A DNA stretch of 64,000 bases from an uncultured Sulfitobacter sp. (GCA_938003685.1 CALKXT010000030.1:1-64000), one strand, 5' to 3'. Counted from the first letter of the stretch, positions 24,770 to 35,034 are shown. The notes: generated by a model from the letters alone, not told the origin. Numbers and translations: made by a program.

Positions 24770-25863
24770 TCTTGCATATCTACTTTGCGCGCCGCTTTGC
24801 CATGGGCTTTGTGATGATCACCGCAGTGCTATTCGCGCTGGTTATGCTGGTCGATGCAGTCGAACAGGCACGCAGATTCGGCAGCTACGACATCGGATGG
24901 CAAAAGATCCTTGGTCTGACTCTGCTGAACACCCCGCAAACCATCAACCTGATTTTGCCTTTAATCATGATCCTTGCAACAGTTGCGCTGTTCCTTTCGT
25001 TGGCGCGCTCGTCTGAATTGGTGGTCACCCGCGCTGCTGGCCGCTCAGCCTTGCGCGCACTCATCGCACCGGTAATTGTGGCCTTCATTATTGGCGTGAT
25101 GGCCGTTGGCATGTTGAATCCCATCGTTGCGGCAACCGGCAAACGCTATTTACAGCTCTCAGAGAGTTACCGCGCCGGCGGGGCCTCTGCGTTGTCGATC
25201 AGTGATGAAGGGTTGTGGTTGCGCCAAGGTAGTGTGCTGGGTCAAACCGTGATCCGTGCGTGGCGATCCAATGGTGATGCCTCTGTGTTGTATGATGTGA
25301 CCTTCTTATCCTACGAGCCAAATGGCGGGCCAAAGCGGCGTATCGAAGCTGCCAGTGCCGCCTTGACCACCAGCGGTTGGTCGCTGCGGGATGCCAAATC
25401 ATGGCCCTTGCAGACAGACATCAACGCCGAAGGCAATTCAACATTCTATGAAACTCTGACAATTCCTTCAACGCTGACCCTTGATCGTATCCGTGAAAGC
25501 ATCGGCAAGCCCGCTGCGGTGTCAATTTACAACCTACCCGAGTTTATCCGCCAGCTAGAGCAAGCCGGGTTTAGCCCACGTCGACACAAAGTGTGGCTTC
25601 AAACCGAATTTGCACGACCATTTTTCCTGATTGCGATGGTTCTTGTTGCGAGTGCTTTTACCATGCGTCATACCAGATTTGGTGGTACAGGGGTCGCTGT
25701 ACTGGCATCTGTGCTATTGGGGTTTGGTTTGTATTTCGTTCGCAGCTTTGCGCAAATCTTGGGAGAGAACGGTCAAATCCCGGTCATTTTGGCAGCGTGG
25801 GCCACGCCTGCCGCTGCGATTCTATTGGCACTTGGGTTGCTATTACATGCGGAGGATGGCTGA
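24766..25863 (+). CDS. lptG: LPS export ABC transporter permease LptG
   Basis: A 365-residue partner permease of LptF. It opens with MILHIYFARRFAMGFVMITAV and has membrane segments at about 10-35, 60-85 and 95-120. A coupling segment SSELVVTRAAGRS lies between them, followed by a periplasmic jellyroll and three C-terminal membrane segments. Together with LptF and the ATPase LptB (not in this window) it drives LPS to the periplasmic bridge. The track start at 24709 lies inside lptF; ATG 24766 overlaps the lptF stop and is correct by coupling. Its end overlaps lptD by 8 bp. Confidence 0.93.
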   Translation: MILHIYFARRFAMGFVMITAVLFALVMLVDAVEQARRFGSYDIGWQKILGLTLLNTPQTINLILPLIMILATVALFLSLARSSELVVTRAAGRSALRALIAPVIVAFIIGVMAVGMLNPIVAATGKRYLQLSESYRAGGASALSISDEGLWLRQGSVLGQTVIRAWRSNGDASVLYDVTFLSYEPNGGPKRRIEAASAALTTSGWSLRDAKSWPLQTDINAEGNSTFYETLTIPSTLTLDRIRESIGKPAAVSIYNLPEFIRQLEQAGFSPRRHKVWLQTEFARPFFLIAMVLVASAFTMRHTRFGGTGVAVLASVLLGFGLYFVRSFAQILGENGQIPVILAAWATPAAAILLALGLLLHAEDG

Positions 25864-28015
25864 CGTGACACGTTTTGCTCTTCTGATCCTCGCCCTGTTG
25901 ACCCTGCCTGTTCTGGCATATGCCCAAGAGCCACCACCAAGTCCCGCAATTTTGGTTGCAGATCAGGTATTCATTACCCGTGATCGCACGTTGGTCGCTC
26001 AAGGCAATGTTGAGGCATTTCAGGGCACCACCCGCATTCGCGCCAAATCTATCCGCTACAACCAACAAGACGGTTCTTTGATCATTGAAGGCCCGATTGT
26101 TTTGTCTGAGGGCGATGAAACGATCATTCTGGCGGACGCCGCACAGCTGGATCAAGGGTTGCAAAATGGTCTGCTGACCGGGGCGCGTCTGATCCTGAAC
26201 CAACAATTGCAACTGGCCGCCGTGCAAATCGACAGAGTCGATGGGCGCTATAACCAACTATACAAAACCGCCGTGACCTCATGCAAAATCTGCGAAGACG
26301 GTCAGGCACCGCTGTGGCAAATCCGTGCCAAGCGCGTGGTACATGACCAACTTGAACAACAGCTTTATTTTGACGAAGCCACCTTTCGCATCAAGAATGT
26401 TCCGATTTTCTATCTGCCGCGCCTACGCCTGCCTGATCCAACGCTTGACCGTGCGACAGGGTTTTTGACCCCATCAATCCGCACCACCTCGCAATTGGGA
26501 ACAGGTATCAAAATTCCATATTTCATCAAACTTGGTGAAACCCGCGATCTAACAGTCACCCCATATCTATCCAGCGCGACGCGGACCTTGGAATTACGCT
26601 ATCGTCAGGCCTTTAGAACTGGGCGCATCGAATTTGAAGGTGCGATCAGCCGCGATGATCAACGTCCCGGTGAAACACGGGGCTATCTGTTTGGCAAAGG
26701 CGACTTTGATCTTGCCCAAGATTTTAAATTGAACTTTGAAATCGAGACAACGGGTGACCGCGCCTATCTTACTGAATACGGGTATTCCAATAAGGACCGC
26801 TTGACCTCGGAATTGACGATAAGCCGCGCACGCCGTGATGAATATATCCGCGGCAGCCTATTCAACTATGAAACGCTGCGTGACGGTGAAGACAACGATA
26901 CCTTGCCCACACTTGTGCTGGACAGCGAATATGAACTGCGCACTTTTCCCACAATGGTGGGTGGGGAATTGCGCTGGGGTTTGCAGGCGCACAGCCATCG
27001 CCGTAACTCTGACTTGGACATTGATGGACCAGATGCCGATACCGTGGTTGATGGTCGCGATGTAACGCGAGTCAATGGGCAGGTTGAATGGTTACGCCGC
27101 ATGACATTGCGCGGCGGTCTGGTCGCAGATTTCCGTGCCGGTGCCAGCTTTAGCTTTTTTGATATCACTCAGGATTCAACCTTTAAACAGAACCATTCTG
27201 ACTTGGCACCCCATGCCGCACTGACGCTGCGCTATCCAATGGTGCGGCGCGGCGGCAATGGCGTGGTGCAAACCTTGGAACCATTGGTACAAATTGGATG
27301 GACAGGCGGTAATCGCCTTGCCATTCCAAATGACGAAAGCACACGTGTGGAATTTGACGAAGGCAACCTGCTGGCTCTGTCCCGCTTTCCACGCGCAGAT
27401 CGACGTGAACGCGATGCAGTGGCGGCCATCGGCGTGAACTGGTCACGGTTGGATGCAACGGGTTGGGACGCGCATGTGACCTTTGGTCAGGTACTGCGTG
27501 AAAATGCCGACCCCGCCTTTACCAATACCTCTGGGCTAGCGGGCACCTCTTCAGATTATTTGATAGCAGCACAGATAAAGACTCAAAACGGGGTGGCGTT
27601 GACCGGCCGCAGCCTGTTTGACGATAATTTCAAATTTGCCAAAGCTGAAATACGCGGTGATTGGGATTTCACACGCGGCAACCTTGGCGGCAGCTATGTC
27701 TGGTTGGCCCAAGATGCAGCCGAAGATCGCACGCAAGACATATCAGAAATCACTTTTGATGGCAGCTATGACATCAACCGCCAATGGACCGCCAGCGCTG
27801 ACTACCGCTTTGACATCGTAGACGACCGTTCTGCGACAGCGGGAGTGGGCCTGAGCTATAATAATGAATGTGTCACAGTCGACCTTTCGGTCAACAGGCG
27901 TTATTCCTCTTCAACAAGTGTTGAGCCCTCGACCAATATCGGGTTTAACATCGGCCTCAAGGGGTTCGCCGCCTCAAACGGAACAGAAAGATACGTGCGC
28001 TCATGTCGGAAGTAA
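25856..28015 (+). CDS. lptD: LPS assembly outer-membrane protein LptD
   Basis: A 719-residue outer-membrane protein that inserts LPS into the outer leaflet together with LptE. It has a cleavable signal peptide (about 1-23, ending AYAQ), an OstA/LptA-like N-terminal domain (about 35-150), and a large C-terminal beta-barrel. Cysteines occur in TSCKICEDG in the N-terminal part and in NNECVTVD and RSCRK near the end, suitable for the disulfides seen in LptD. The track ORF runs from 25631 inside lptG; ATG 25856 with GGAGG ahead is the real start. SurA, a chaperone for such barrels, is encoded directly after it. Confidence 0.94.
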   Translation: MADVTRFALLILALLTLPVLAYAQEPPPSPAILVADQVFITRDRTLVAQGNVEAFQGTTRIRAKSIRYNQQDGSLIIEGPIVLSEGDETIILADAAQLDQGLQNGLLTGARLILNQQLQLAAVQIDRVDGRYNQLYKTAVTSCKICEDGQAPLWQIRAKRVVHDQLEQQLYFDEATFRIKNVPIFYLPRLRLPDPTLDRATGFLTPSIRTTSQLGTGIKIPYFIKLGETRDLTVTPYLSSATRTLELRYRQAFRTGRIEFEGAISRDDQRPGETRGYLFGKGDFDLAQDFKLNFEIETTGDRAYLTEYGYSNKDRLTSELTISRARRDEYIRGSLFNYETLRDGEDNDTLPTLVLDSEYELRTFPTMVGGELRWGLQAHSHRRNSDLDIDGPDADTVVDGRDVTRVNGQVEWLRRMTLRGGLVADFRAGASFSFFDITQDSTFKQNHSDLAPHAALTLRYPMVRRGGNGVVQTLEPLVQIGWTGGNRLAIPNDESTRVEFDEGNLLALSRFPRADRRERDAVAAIGVNWSRLDATGWDAHVTFGQVLRENADPAFTNTSGLAGTSSDYLIAAQIKTQNGVALTGRSLFDDNFKFAKAEIRGDWDFTRGNLGGSYVWLAQDAAEDRTQDISEITFDGSYDINRQWTASADYRFDIVDDRSATAGVGLSYNNECVTVDLSVNRRYSSSTSVEPSTNIGFNIGLKGFAASNGTERYVRSCRK

Positions 28016-28020
28016 TCTCA

Positions 28021-29241
28021 ATGAAATTGTCCACGCTGATCCGGTGCCTTGTCACCCTTGGTTTCCTTGCTCTGTCTGGGCAATCCGCAGTTGCACAAAA
28101 CCTGTTTGCACCTGTTGCCCGCGTTAATGATTCCGTAGTGACGGAATTTGAAGTTCAGCAACGGCAACGCTTCTTACAATTGCTCAACGCCCCGGGTGCT
28201 GATCGCAAAAGTGTTGTGGATGCGTTGATTGATGACCGCCTGCGCGCGGCATTGATCCGCGGCTTGGGTGTGTCCTTGAGCGAAGATGAAATCCGCGCAG
28301 GGCAATCTGATTTTGCCGGACGCGCCAACTTAAGCACAGAAGAGTTCATCCAAGCGCTGGGACAGTCCGGCGTGGACAAAGAAACCTTTCGCGATTTTAT
28401 TGCGGTGTCTCTGCTGTGGCGTGACTATATTCGTGCGCGCTATAACAAGAACGTAAACATCTCAAACGCTGAGATTGACCGGGCCCTTGGTGCGGGCAGT
28501 TCACAATCTGGTATCCGGGTTTTATTATCTGAGATCATCATCCCCGCCCCACCGCAAAATGCGGCACGCGTGGCGGCCTTGGCAGATCAAATATCGCAAA
28601 CCACCTCAGAATCTGAATTCTCAAGCTATGCACGCAAATACTCAGCAACCGCATCACGTGGCCGTGGTGGGCGGATGCCATGGACCCCTTTGGAAAAGCT
28701 GCCAACATCATTGCACGGTCTGCTCTTGGCACTGGCCCCCGGCGAAGTTACAGCACCCCTGCCCATTCCAAACGCGATTGCTTTGTTTCAATTGCGCGGC
28801 ATCGAAGAAACCGGCAAGCCAGCGCGCGCGTATTCTGAAATTGATTACGCGGCCCTCTACATCCCCGGTGGCCGTTCTGAAGCAGGTTTGGCGCAGGCTG
28901 CAAAAGTCCGTGCCAACGTAGACAAATGTGATGATCTTTATGCCATTGCCAAAGGGCAACCTGCCGAAGTTCTAGATCGTGGGTCCAAGAAGCCAAGTGA
29001 AATCCCACAGGACGTGGCAATTGAGTTGGCAAAGCTTGATCCCGGTGAAGCATCAACCGCATTGACCCGCGCCAACGGTCAAACCTTGGTATTCTTGATG
29101 TTGTGCAAACGCACTGCATTGGTGAATGCCGAAGTCGACCGCGAAAGCGTGATTGCTTCCATTCGTCAGCGCAAATTGGAAAACTATTCAAAACAGCTGA
29201 TCGAGCAGCTGCGCGCAGATGCCCGCATCACAGTTAAGTAA
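28021..29241 (+). CDS. surA: SurA-like periplasmic peptidyl-prolyl isomerase/chaperone
   Basis: A periplasmic chaperone of about 406 residues with a signal peptide ending near residue 26 (SAVAQ). The N-terminal domain (ARVNDSVVTEFEVQQRQRFLQLL) is the SurA substrate-binding fold. A parvulin-type domain follows (about 165-265: VLLSEIIIPAPP ... ARKYSATASRGRGGRMPWTPLEKLP), then a diverged second domain. SurA escorts outer-membrane proteins, including LptD, encoded just before. The track begins at 28003; ATG 28021 with GGAAG at 9 bases is preferred because the signal peptide starts there. Its stop is directly adjacent to the pdxA start. Confidence 0.9.
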   Translation: MKLSTLIRCLVTLGFLALSGQSAVAQNLFAPVARVNDSVVTEFEVQQRQRFLQLLNAPGADRKSVVDALIDDRLRAALIRGLGVSLSEDEIRAGQSDFAGRANLSTEEFIQALGQSGVDKETFRDFIAVSLLWRDYIRARYNKNVNISNAEIDRALGAGSSQSGIRVLLSEIIIPAPPQNAARVAALADQISQTTSESEFSSYARKYSATASRGRGGRMPWTPLEKLPTSLHGLLLALAPGEVTAPLPIPNAIALFQLRGIEETGKPARAYSEIDYAALYIPGGRSEAGLAQAAKVRANVDKCDDLYAIAKGQPAEVLDRGSKKPSEIPQDVAIELAKLDPGEASTALTRANGQTLVFLMLCKRTALVNAEVDRESVIASIRQRKLENYSKQLIEQLRADARITVK

Positions 29242-30213
29242 ATGACCAAAGGCGTTTTGCCGGTTGTCATTTCGTGCGGCGAACCTGCGGGTATCGGACC
29301 TGAGGTCGCAGCGCGTGCTTGGGCTGCGATAGGGGCTGATATTCCAATGGTGTGGCTGGGTGATCCACGGCACCTGCCCCGCGACATTCCCCACCGGGTG
29401 ATTAACACATCAAGTGAAGCATTGACCTGCAACGATTCGCTGCCCGTTCTGGCACATGATTTTGGCAGTGACGTGGTGCATGGCACTGCCCAACCGGATC
29501 ACGCACAAGGCGTCATTGATATGATCGCACATGGTGTCATGATGGTACGTGATGGTCGGGCCAGCGCGCTTTGCACCGCTCCGATCCATAAAAAAGCTCT
29601 TAAAGATGGAGCAGCGTTTTTGTACCCCGGTCATACCGAATACCTCGCTGCCCTTGCCGGGGTCGATGATGTGGTGATGATGCTCGCCTCTGATCAATTA
29701 CGCGTGGTGCCAGCGACGATCCACATCGCGCTACAGGACGTACCGCAAAAGTTAACGCCCGCGGGGCTGCGTCGCACGATTGAAATCACCCATGTCGGAC
29801 TGCGTGATCAATTTGACATCACGGCCCCACGCATCGCTGTTGCGGGCCTAAACCCGCACGCTGGCGAAGGCGGTGCAATGGGTCAAGAAGAACTAGATTG
29901 GATTGCACCACTGGTGACACAAATGCAAAACGAGGGCTACGACCTTACCGGTCCCCTGCCCGCTGACACGATGTTTCACGCCGCTGCGCGCGCGCGCTAT
30001 GATGCGGCAATCGCGATGTATCATGATCAGGCGTTGATCCCGATCAAGACGTTGGATTTTGACAAAGGTGTCAACGTGACCCTTGGCCTGCCGTTCATCC
30101 GCACTTCGCCGGATCACGGCACGGCCTTTGATATCGCGGGCAAAGGTATCGCCAACCCAACCAGCATGATCGAAGCCATCAAGTTGGCGCATCACATGGC
30201 AGGTGGATCATGA
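29242..30213 (+). CDS. pdxA: 4-hydroxythreonine-4-phosphate dehydrogenase
   Basis: A 323-residue PdxA, which oxidises 4-phosphohydroxy-L-threonine in the DXP-dependent vitamin B6 pathway. Motifs are [17 protein letters not shown] at the N terminus, the metal-binding His in [11 protein letters not shown], another in [42 protein letters not shown], which also carries substrate contacts. Length is normal. The surA-pdxA-rsmA order is conserved in many proteobacteria. The stop overlaps rsmA (ATGA). Confidence 0.96.
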   Translation: MTKGVLPVVISCGEPAGIGPEVAARAWAAIGADIPMVWLGDPRHLPRDIPHRVINTSSEALTCNDSLPVLAHDFGSDVVHGTAQPDHAQGVIDMIAHGVMMVRDGRASALCTAPIHKKALKDGAAFLYPGHTEYLAALAGVDDVVMMLASDQLRVVPATIHIALQDVPQKLTPAGLRRTIEITHVGLRDQFDITAPRIAVAGLNPHAGEGGAMGQEELDWIAPLVTQMQNEGYDLTGPLPADTMFHAAARARYDAAIAMYHDQALIPIKTLDFDKGVNVTLGLPFIRTSPDHGTAFDIAGKGIANPTSMIEAIKLAHHMAGGS

Positions 30214-31061
30214 GCGGCATTGATACACTGCCGCCCCTGCGCGATGTCATTGCGACGCATGAACTATCTGCACGCAAATCGCTGGGCCAGAACTTCCTGC
30301 TCGATCTGAACCTCACCGCCAAGATCGCCCGCCAAGCGGGTGATATGTCCGAATGTGATGTTCTCGAAATTGGCCCTGGCCCCGGTGGTCTGACGCGCGG
30401 GCTACTTTCCGAGGGCGCGCGCCACGTCTTATCGATTGAAAAAGATGCGCGGTGCTTGCCCGCCTTGGCCGAGATCGCGGCGGCCTATCCCGGCAAACTG
30501 ACCGTGATCGAAGGTGATGCGCTGGATATTGACCCTCTTAAACACCTGACGCCGCCGATCCGGGTCGCTGCAAACCTGCCCTATAACGTCGGCACCGAAT
30601 TGCTGGTGCGCTGGCTGACACCGCCAACATGGCCGCCATTCTGGCAAAGTCTCACGCTGATGTTCCAGCGTGAAGTCGCCCTGCGCATCGTGGCTGAACC
30701 CGGATCAAAGGCCTACGGTCGCCTTGCCCTGCTCGCACAGTGGCGCGCGGACCCACGCATTGTGATGCACCTACCGCCCGAGGCCTTCACGCCCGCGCCC
30801 AAAGTGTCTTCTGCTGTGGTCCATCTCACCGCGCTCCCCGAACCACGCTTTCCCGCTGATCCAGCGGTGTTGAACCGTGTAGTCGCTGCTGGTTTTAATC
30901 AACGCCGCAAGATGCTGCGCGCTTCACTCAAAGGGCTGGCACCGGACATCGAAGACCACCTGCGCACCGCTGGCATAAAACCCACCGACCGTGCAGAACA
31001 AATCCCGTTGGAAGGGTTCTGTGCCCTGGCGCGCGAGATTGAGAAAGCTAACAAAGCATGA
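30210..31061 (+). CDS. rsmA: 16S rRNA (adenine1518/1519-N6)-dimethyltransferase
   Basis: A 283-residue RsmA (KsgA), which dimethylates two adjacent adenines near the 3' end of 16S rRNA during small-subunit maturation. The SAM-binding motif [14 protein letters not shown] and the catalytic NLPYNV block are plain, as is the N-terminal LGQNFLLD. The C-terminal [15 protein letters not shown] is typical of the rRNA-binding tail. The start overlaps pdxA and the stop overlaps the lipoprotein gene, both as ATGA. Confidence 0.97.
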   Translation: MSGIDTLPPLRDVIATHELSARKSLGQNFLLDLNLTAKIARQAGDMSECDVLEIGPGPGGLTRGLLSEGARHVLSIEKDARCLPALAEIAAAYPGKLTVIEGDALDIDPLKHLTPPIRVAANLPYNVGTELLVRWLTPPTWPPFWQSLTLMFQREVALRIVAEPGSKAYGRLALLAQWRADPRIVMHLPPEAFTPAPKVSSAVVHLTALPEPRFPADPAVLNRVVAAGFNQRRKMLRASLKGLAPDIEDHLRTAGIKPTDRAEQIPLEGFCALAREIEKANKA

Positions 31062-31627
31062 TCCGCCTGCTTGCCTCTGTCCTGTGGATCGCACTTCTGG
31101 GTGCCTGCACCACCGGACACGGCACCAACGGTCCCCCACGGGGCACAGAGGCCGAGATTGCAGCGCTTGCACAATCCCTCCAAGCACTTGATCCACAGAT
31201 CGACGCAGGCGAAGCAAACCGTGCGGCGCGGATTTCCTATGAATACTCCCACCAGCTTGCCATTGCCTACCAGATCACCGACGCCCCCCTGACCCACAAC
31301 GCCAAGGTCAATCGCGGTGAAAAGCCGCGAGGCCTGTGCCGTCACTGGGCCGAAGACATGGAAGCGCGTTTGAACCAAGAGGGTTTCAAGACGCTTGTGG
31401 TACATCGCGCCATCGCCAATGCGCAAAAACGCTTTTTGATTGAACACAGCAGCGCTGTGATTTCTGCGCGCGGCGATACGATGGAACAAGGCATTGTCGT
31501 TGATCCATGGCGCATGGGTGGCGTGTTGTTCTGGTCAAAGGTGACCGAGGATCCTAAATACCCTTGGCGGCGGCGGATCGACGTTCAAACCGAAAAGGGA
31601 TTTGTACGTTACCCGGAGCCGACATAG
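31058..31627 (+). CDS. Lipoprotein with a possible Cys-His-Asp triad, downstream of rsmA
   Basis: A 189-residue predicted lipoprotein. The signal peptide ends at the lipobox LLGAC (Cys17). The mature domain carries GLCRHWAED (Cys about 94), LIEHSSAV (His about 130) and IVVDPWR (Asp about 149). This order, Cys at a helix start and then His and Asp on strands, resembles transglutaminase-like/papain-fold cysteine enzymes. That is my inference; I cannot name a family with certainty. The gene overlaps rsmA by ATGA, the sixth gene of the lpt-sur-pdx-rsm run. It would act at the outer or inner membrane on the periplasmic side. Confidence 0.7.
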   Translation: MIRLLASVLWIALLGACTTGHGTNGPPRGTEAEIAALAQSLQALDPQIDAGEANRAARISYEYSHQLAIAYQITDAPLTHNAKVNRGEKPRGLCRHWAEDMEARLNQEGFKTLVVHRAIANAQKRFLIEHSSAVISARGDTMEQGIVVDPWRMGGVLFWSKVTEDPKYPWRRRIDVQTEKGFVRYPEPT

Positions 31628-31642
31628 TGCTATCGCTGTGCG

Positions 31643-32044
31643 TTACGAACCCGCGTCAGCCATTTTGCGTAAGATACGCAACGCATCATTTTCACGCCCA
31701 TCAGGTACAAACAGGTGATCGTGATAGAAACCTGAGACCGGATTGACGCCCATATCGTCTTTCGCCAATTCTGATGCAATGCGCGCCATGAATCCAACCG
31801 CCTCAAGCGAAGAGTGAATGTTGAGCGTGATCATGCGGCACGGGAATTCATACGGCAGGTTGTGAGTTTCCGCGTCTGATTTCAAAAGAATTAGCGTAGT
31901 TCCCTCAGCTTCTTCAAACATCATGCGACACCTCACCTTTGGCATCTGCTGATTTGGTGGAATCGTTACGAATACAAACACCCCCTCAACCAAAACGGCA
32001 GAAAGCGAGCTAATCAATTTATCTAAATTTGTCTCACCTGTCAT
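31643..32044 (-). CDS. ACT domain-containing protein
   Basis: A 133-residue protein with an ACT-type ligand-binding fold. The visible features are the strand-helix patterns VEGVFVFVTIPP and PCRMITLNIHSSLEAVGFMARIASELAKDDMGVNPVSGFYHDHLFVP, the latter typical of small ACT-like proteins of unknown ligand. Its relatives are usually annotated only as ACT domain proteins. No catalytic domain is fused, so it may be regulatory. The track starts at 32056; ATG 32044 (MTGETNLDKLI) is preferred. It lies after the DUF4167 gene, with a terminator between, and converges with the rsmA-linked lipoprotein gene. Confidence 0.75.
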   Translation of the reverse strand: MTGETNLDKLISSLSAVLVEGVFVFVTIPPNQQMPKVRCRMMFEEAEGTTLILLKSDAETHNLPYEFPCRMITLNIHSSLEAVGFMARIASELAKDDMGVNPVSGFYHDHLFVPDGRENDALRILRKMADAGS

Positions 32045-32081
32045 GTAATACTCCAAACTGCGCGGTGGCGTTGTTGCTATA

Positions 32082-32110
32082 AAAAAGGCCCCGCAACTAC
32101 GAGGCCATTT
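32082..32110 (-). terminator. Terminator after the DUF4167 gene
   Basis: On the reverse strand GGCCTCG-TAGTTG-CGGGGCC is followed by TTTTTT. It begins 6 bp after the DUF4167 stop and should separate that gene from the ACT-domain gene. Confidence 0.8.
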
Positions 32111-32115
32111 TTAAA

Positions 32116-32862
32116 TTATTCCGCCGCTTCGGGCTGATCGCCATTGCCGCCATCATCGCCCTCATTCTGGGGTTTTGGTGCAGGTTTACGTCGCGGTGCC
32201 CGCTTGGGCTTGGGTTTACTTTCGGGTGTTTCAACCAAACCACTGTCAGGCTCTGCTGCTTCGCCTTGGGTCACAAAGTCAGGCAATTGTGAAGCAGTGT
32301 CGGGCTTGCGACGCGGCGCGCGTTTTTGTTTGGGTTTTTCACCAGCTTGATCAGTGTCACGCTTGGATGCCGCATCGTTGTGTTGGCCACCTTGGTGTTG
32401 TTGCGGTTGCGGCTGTGGTTGGCTGTCATTTTGATGACCACCCTGATGTGGCTGACCACCACTACTATGCTGTTCACGCGGCTGTTGGCCACCGTCTTGG
32501 GTGTTGTTATTGCCCTCACGTTCCTGACGCTCTTGGCGTTCACGATCACGCTCAATCTGGCGTTCGCGATTTTGGCGTTCTTGCTCTTCGCGTTTGGCGT
32601 CCATTTCACGCTGGGCTTCGGCCAACAGACGCAAATAATGTTCTGCGTGTTGCTGGAAGTTTTCCATAGCAACGCGGTCATTGGACAGCTGTGCGTCACG
32701 CGCAAGTTGATTGTATTTCTCAATCACCTGCTGCGGCGTGCCGCGCACTTTGCCCTCTGGGCCTGAACTGTCGAATACGCGGTTAACTACGTTACCGCCT
32801 TGGCTGTGCTGCGTGCGGTTGCGGTTATTTTTGGACCGGCCCCGTGATCTGGTAGATTTCAT
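32116..32862 (-). CDS. DUF4167 domain protein with low-complexity charged tail
   Basis: A 248-residue protein. The N-terminal DUF4167 domain covers about residues 1-80 (SRGRSKNNRNRTQ, then NRVFDSSGPEGKVRGTPQQVIEKYNQLARDA). It continues with a predicted helix and an Arg/Glu/Gln-rich coiled stretch (about 85-120). The rest is disordered, rich in Gln, His, Lys, Arg and Pro, with KPKRAPRRKP-type repeats. The basic composition suggests RNA or ribosome binding, but no function is established. It lies on the same strand as prfA-prmC, 215 bp downstream of them, a neighbourhood commonly seen in alphaproteobacteria. Confidence 0.85.
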   Translation of the reverse strand: MKSTRSRGRSKNNRNRTQHSQGGNVVNRVFDSSGPEGKVRGTPQQVIEKYNQLARDAQLSNDRVAMENFQQHAEHYLRLLAEAQREMDAKREEQERQNRERQIERDRERQERQEREGNNNTQDGGQQPREQHSSGGQPHQGGHQNDSQPQPQPQQHQGGQHNDAASKRDTDQAGEKPKQKRAPRRKPDTASQLPDFVTQGEAAEPDSGLVETPESKPKPKRAPRRKPAPKPQNEGDDGGNGDQPEAAE

Positions 32863-33077
32863 GTAAACTGATCAGCCTTCAAATGCTGTTATTCGTAAAA
32901 ACCGAGGTGACGTAGCAGCGCCACTATAAAACCCGATTGTGCGAGATGTTGGGCATAAAGCCGCGCGGGACCGCCCTAAAGCATCCACCGCTGCAACACG
33001 TTTGAATAAGCATGTCGAATCGATCACGGCAAGGGGAAAGTGCAATTGAGGGTGGAGTTTAGGTCATTTTCGCAGCT

Positions 33078-33920
33078 TTATGCCGGTCTGTCGGCACAAA
33101 CAACACGGGGACGGCCATCCAGATCATAGGCCAAGGTGACACGGCCCCAGCCAGAGTCCTGAAAAATTTTGCACACGTCTTGGCCTTGTTGCCAGCCAAT
33201 TTCGACCATAACCCGCCCATCAGATGACAAATATCCCTGCGCCTGGTCGGCAATGATACGATAAACTGACAATCCATCGGCCCCGTCCGTCAAAGCCATT
33301 GCAGGCTCATGCAACGCCAGCTCTGGGGCGACATCAGCCATTTCAGCCGCGGCTAGATACGGAGGGTTTGATACAATCAAATCAAAACGGCCTTCGACGT
33401 TTTCGAACCAATCTGACAGCGTAATCTCTGCACGTGCCTGAACGTCGTGCAACACCGCGTTGGCGCTGGCCTGCAAGCACGCCACCTCTGACAAATCCGT
33501 ACCAACACCTGTTGCATCTGGTCGTTCAGCCAACAGCGTCACCAAAATACAGCCCGATCCTGTACCAAGGTCCAAGACACGCTCAAACGGTTCACCCAAA
33601 GCCAGTTCAATCAGCGTTTCGGTCTCGGGCCTTGGGTCCAGCACATCCCGGCTCACGTTGAAGTCACGGCCATAAAAGCCGCGGCTGCCTATGAGGTGCG
33701 ACACCGGAACCCGTACCGCCCGCAATGCAATCAAATGCTCGTACCGTTCGGCAATTTCTGGCGCAATTTCTTCGGGTGCGATTAATGTAACGCGCGCCGC
33801 ATCTACGGATGCGGCATGGGCCAATAAAATTCGCGCGTCGCGGGCTGGATCTGGGACACCTGCGGCACGCAACCGCGATGTCGCCAATACCATGGCTTGA
33901 GCGGCAGTGGGTGCGCTCAT
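33078..33920 (-). CDS. prmC: Release factor glutamine methyltransferase
   Basis: A 280-residue PrmC (HemK), which methylates the glutamine of the GGQ motif in release factors RF1 and RF2. The SAM-binding motif is [15 protein letters not shown] and the catalytic NPPY motif occurs as [11 protein letters not shown]. An N-terminal helical substrate-binding domain (about 1-80) precedes it, ending near [14 protein letters not shown]. Its start overlaps the stop of prfA by ATGA, so enzyme and substrate are made together. Confidence 0.96.
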   Translation of the reverse strand: MSAPTAAQAMVLATSRLRAAGVPDPARDARILLAHAASVDAARVTLIAPEEIAPEIAERYEHLIALRAVRVPVSHLIGSRGFYGRDFNVSRDVLDPRPETETLIELALGEPFERVLDLGTGSGCILVTLLAERPDATGVGTDLSEVACLQASANAVLHDVQARAEITLSDWFENVEGRFDLIVSNPPYLAAAEMADVAPELALHEPAMALTDGADGLSVYRIIADQAQGYLSSDGRVMVEIGWQQGQDVCKIFQDSGWGRVTLAYDLDGRPRVVCADRPA

Positions 33921-34972
33921 CCGTTCATCTCGGCCAGCAACCGCGCTTGGTTATCGGCTGTCAGGGCGTCAACAATCTCATCCAGATCACCCTGCATCAC
34001 CGCGTCTAGACGGTACAAAGTAAGGTTGATGCGATGGTCTGTCATACGCCCCTGTGGGAAATTATAGGTTCTTATCCGCTCTGATCGATCCCCAGAGCCA
34101 ACCTGCGCGGCCCGGTCCGCAGAGCGTTCATTGTCCATACGATTGCGTTCTTGGTCATACAGCCGTGCCTTTAGCACCTGCATCGCTTTTTCACGGTTGC
34201 GGTGTTGGGATTTTTCCGAGGACGTCACTACAATCCCCGTCGGCAGGTGTGTTATCCGAACCGCAGAATCGGTGGTGTTCACGTGCTGCCCACCTGCCCC
34301 AGAAGATCGCATCGTATCAATGCGGATGTCATTCTGGTTAATCTCGATGTCCACGTCTTCGGCCTCTGGCAACACCGCAACCGTCGCAGCAGAGGTATGA
34401 ATACGCCCCCCACTTTCAGTTGTCGGCACCCGCTGTACCCGATGCACGCCGCTTTCGAATTTCAACCGCGCAAAAACATTCTGTCCGGTGATATGCGCGA
34501 CAATTTCTTTGACGCCGCCCAGTTCGGTCATTTGCTCTTCGATCAGATCAAAACCCCAACCGCGCGCCTCGCAGTAGCGTTGATACATGCGCAATAGATC
34601 AGCCGCGAACAAGGCCGCCTCATCCCCACCTGTACCGGGCCGAATTTCCAACATCGCAGGTTTTGCATCTGCTGCATCGCGCGGCAACAACGCCAGTTGC
34701 AAAGCCTCTTCAGCCTTGGGCAAAGCGGCCTTTAATCCGGGCATTTCTTCTTGCGCAAGTTCGGCCATTTCAGGATCCGCCAACATCGCCTTGGCTTCAT
34801 CCATATCGCTCAGCAATTGCTTATAGGCGTCGATTTGTTCCACCACAGGGCGCAGATCAGAATATTCCTTGGCCAGTGCCGCAAAATCAGCGCCGTCCGA
34901 CCCAGAGGACATAGACGCTTCCAGAAACTGAAAGCGTTGCGAAATTTGTTCAAGGCGGTCCATTGGGATCAT
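33917..34972 (-). CDS. prfA: Peptide chain release factor 1
   Basis: A 351-residue class I release factor reading UAA and UAG. The GGQ motif ([20 protein letters not shown]) triggers peptidyl-tRNA hydrolysis. The stop-codon recognition region of RF1 lies just before it (around [19 protein letters not shown]), and domain 1 is the N-terminal coiled region. The start is ATG 34972 ([11 protein letters not shown]); ATG 34963 is possible. It is followed by prmC in a coupled pair and is divergent from a small secreted-protein gene across 62 bp. Confidence 0.97.
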   Translation of the reverse strand: MIPMDRLEQISQRFQFLEASMSSGSDGADFAALAKEYSDLRPVVEQIDAYKQLLSDMDEAKAMLADPEMAELAQEEMPGLKAALPKAEEALQLALLPRDAADAKPAMLEIRPGTGGDEAALFAADLLRMYQRYCEARGWGFDLIEEQMTELGGVKEIVAHITGQNVFARLKFESGVHRVQRVPTTESGGRIHTSAATVAVLPEAEDVDIEINQNDIRIDTMRSSGAGGQHVNTTDSAVRITHLPTGIVVTSSEKSQHRNREKAMQVLKARLYDQERNRMDNERSADRAAQVGSGDRSERIRTYNFPQGRMTDHRINLTLYRLDAVMQGDLDEIVDALTADNQARLLAEMNG

Positions 34973-34999
34973 CTGTTTCGTGTCGCTGATGCAAAGGCT

Positions 35000-35028
35000 T
35001 TGGTCAAGGGGCGCTGCTATGCTATAGT
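35000..35028 (+). promoter_or_regulatory. Sigma-70 promoter predicting a leaderless mRNA
   Basis: TTGGTC (35000-35005) and TATAGT (35023-35028) are separated by exactly 17 bp. The expected start site, 7 bp after the -10 element, coincides with the ATG at 35035. No Shine-Dalgarno sequence lies in front of that ATG. Confidence 0.55.
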
Positions 35029-35034
35029 ATCAAC

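Noticed and set aside
25631-25855. Upstream extension of lptD in the ORF track
   Set aside because: It overlaps lptG coding sequence; the real start at 25856 has GGAGG and a signal peptide.
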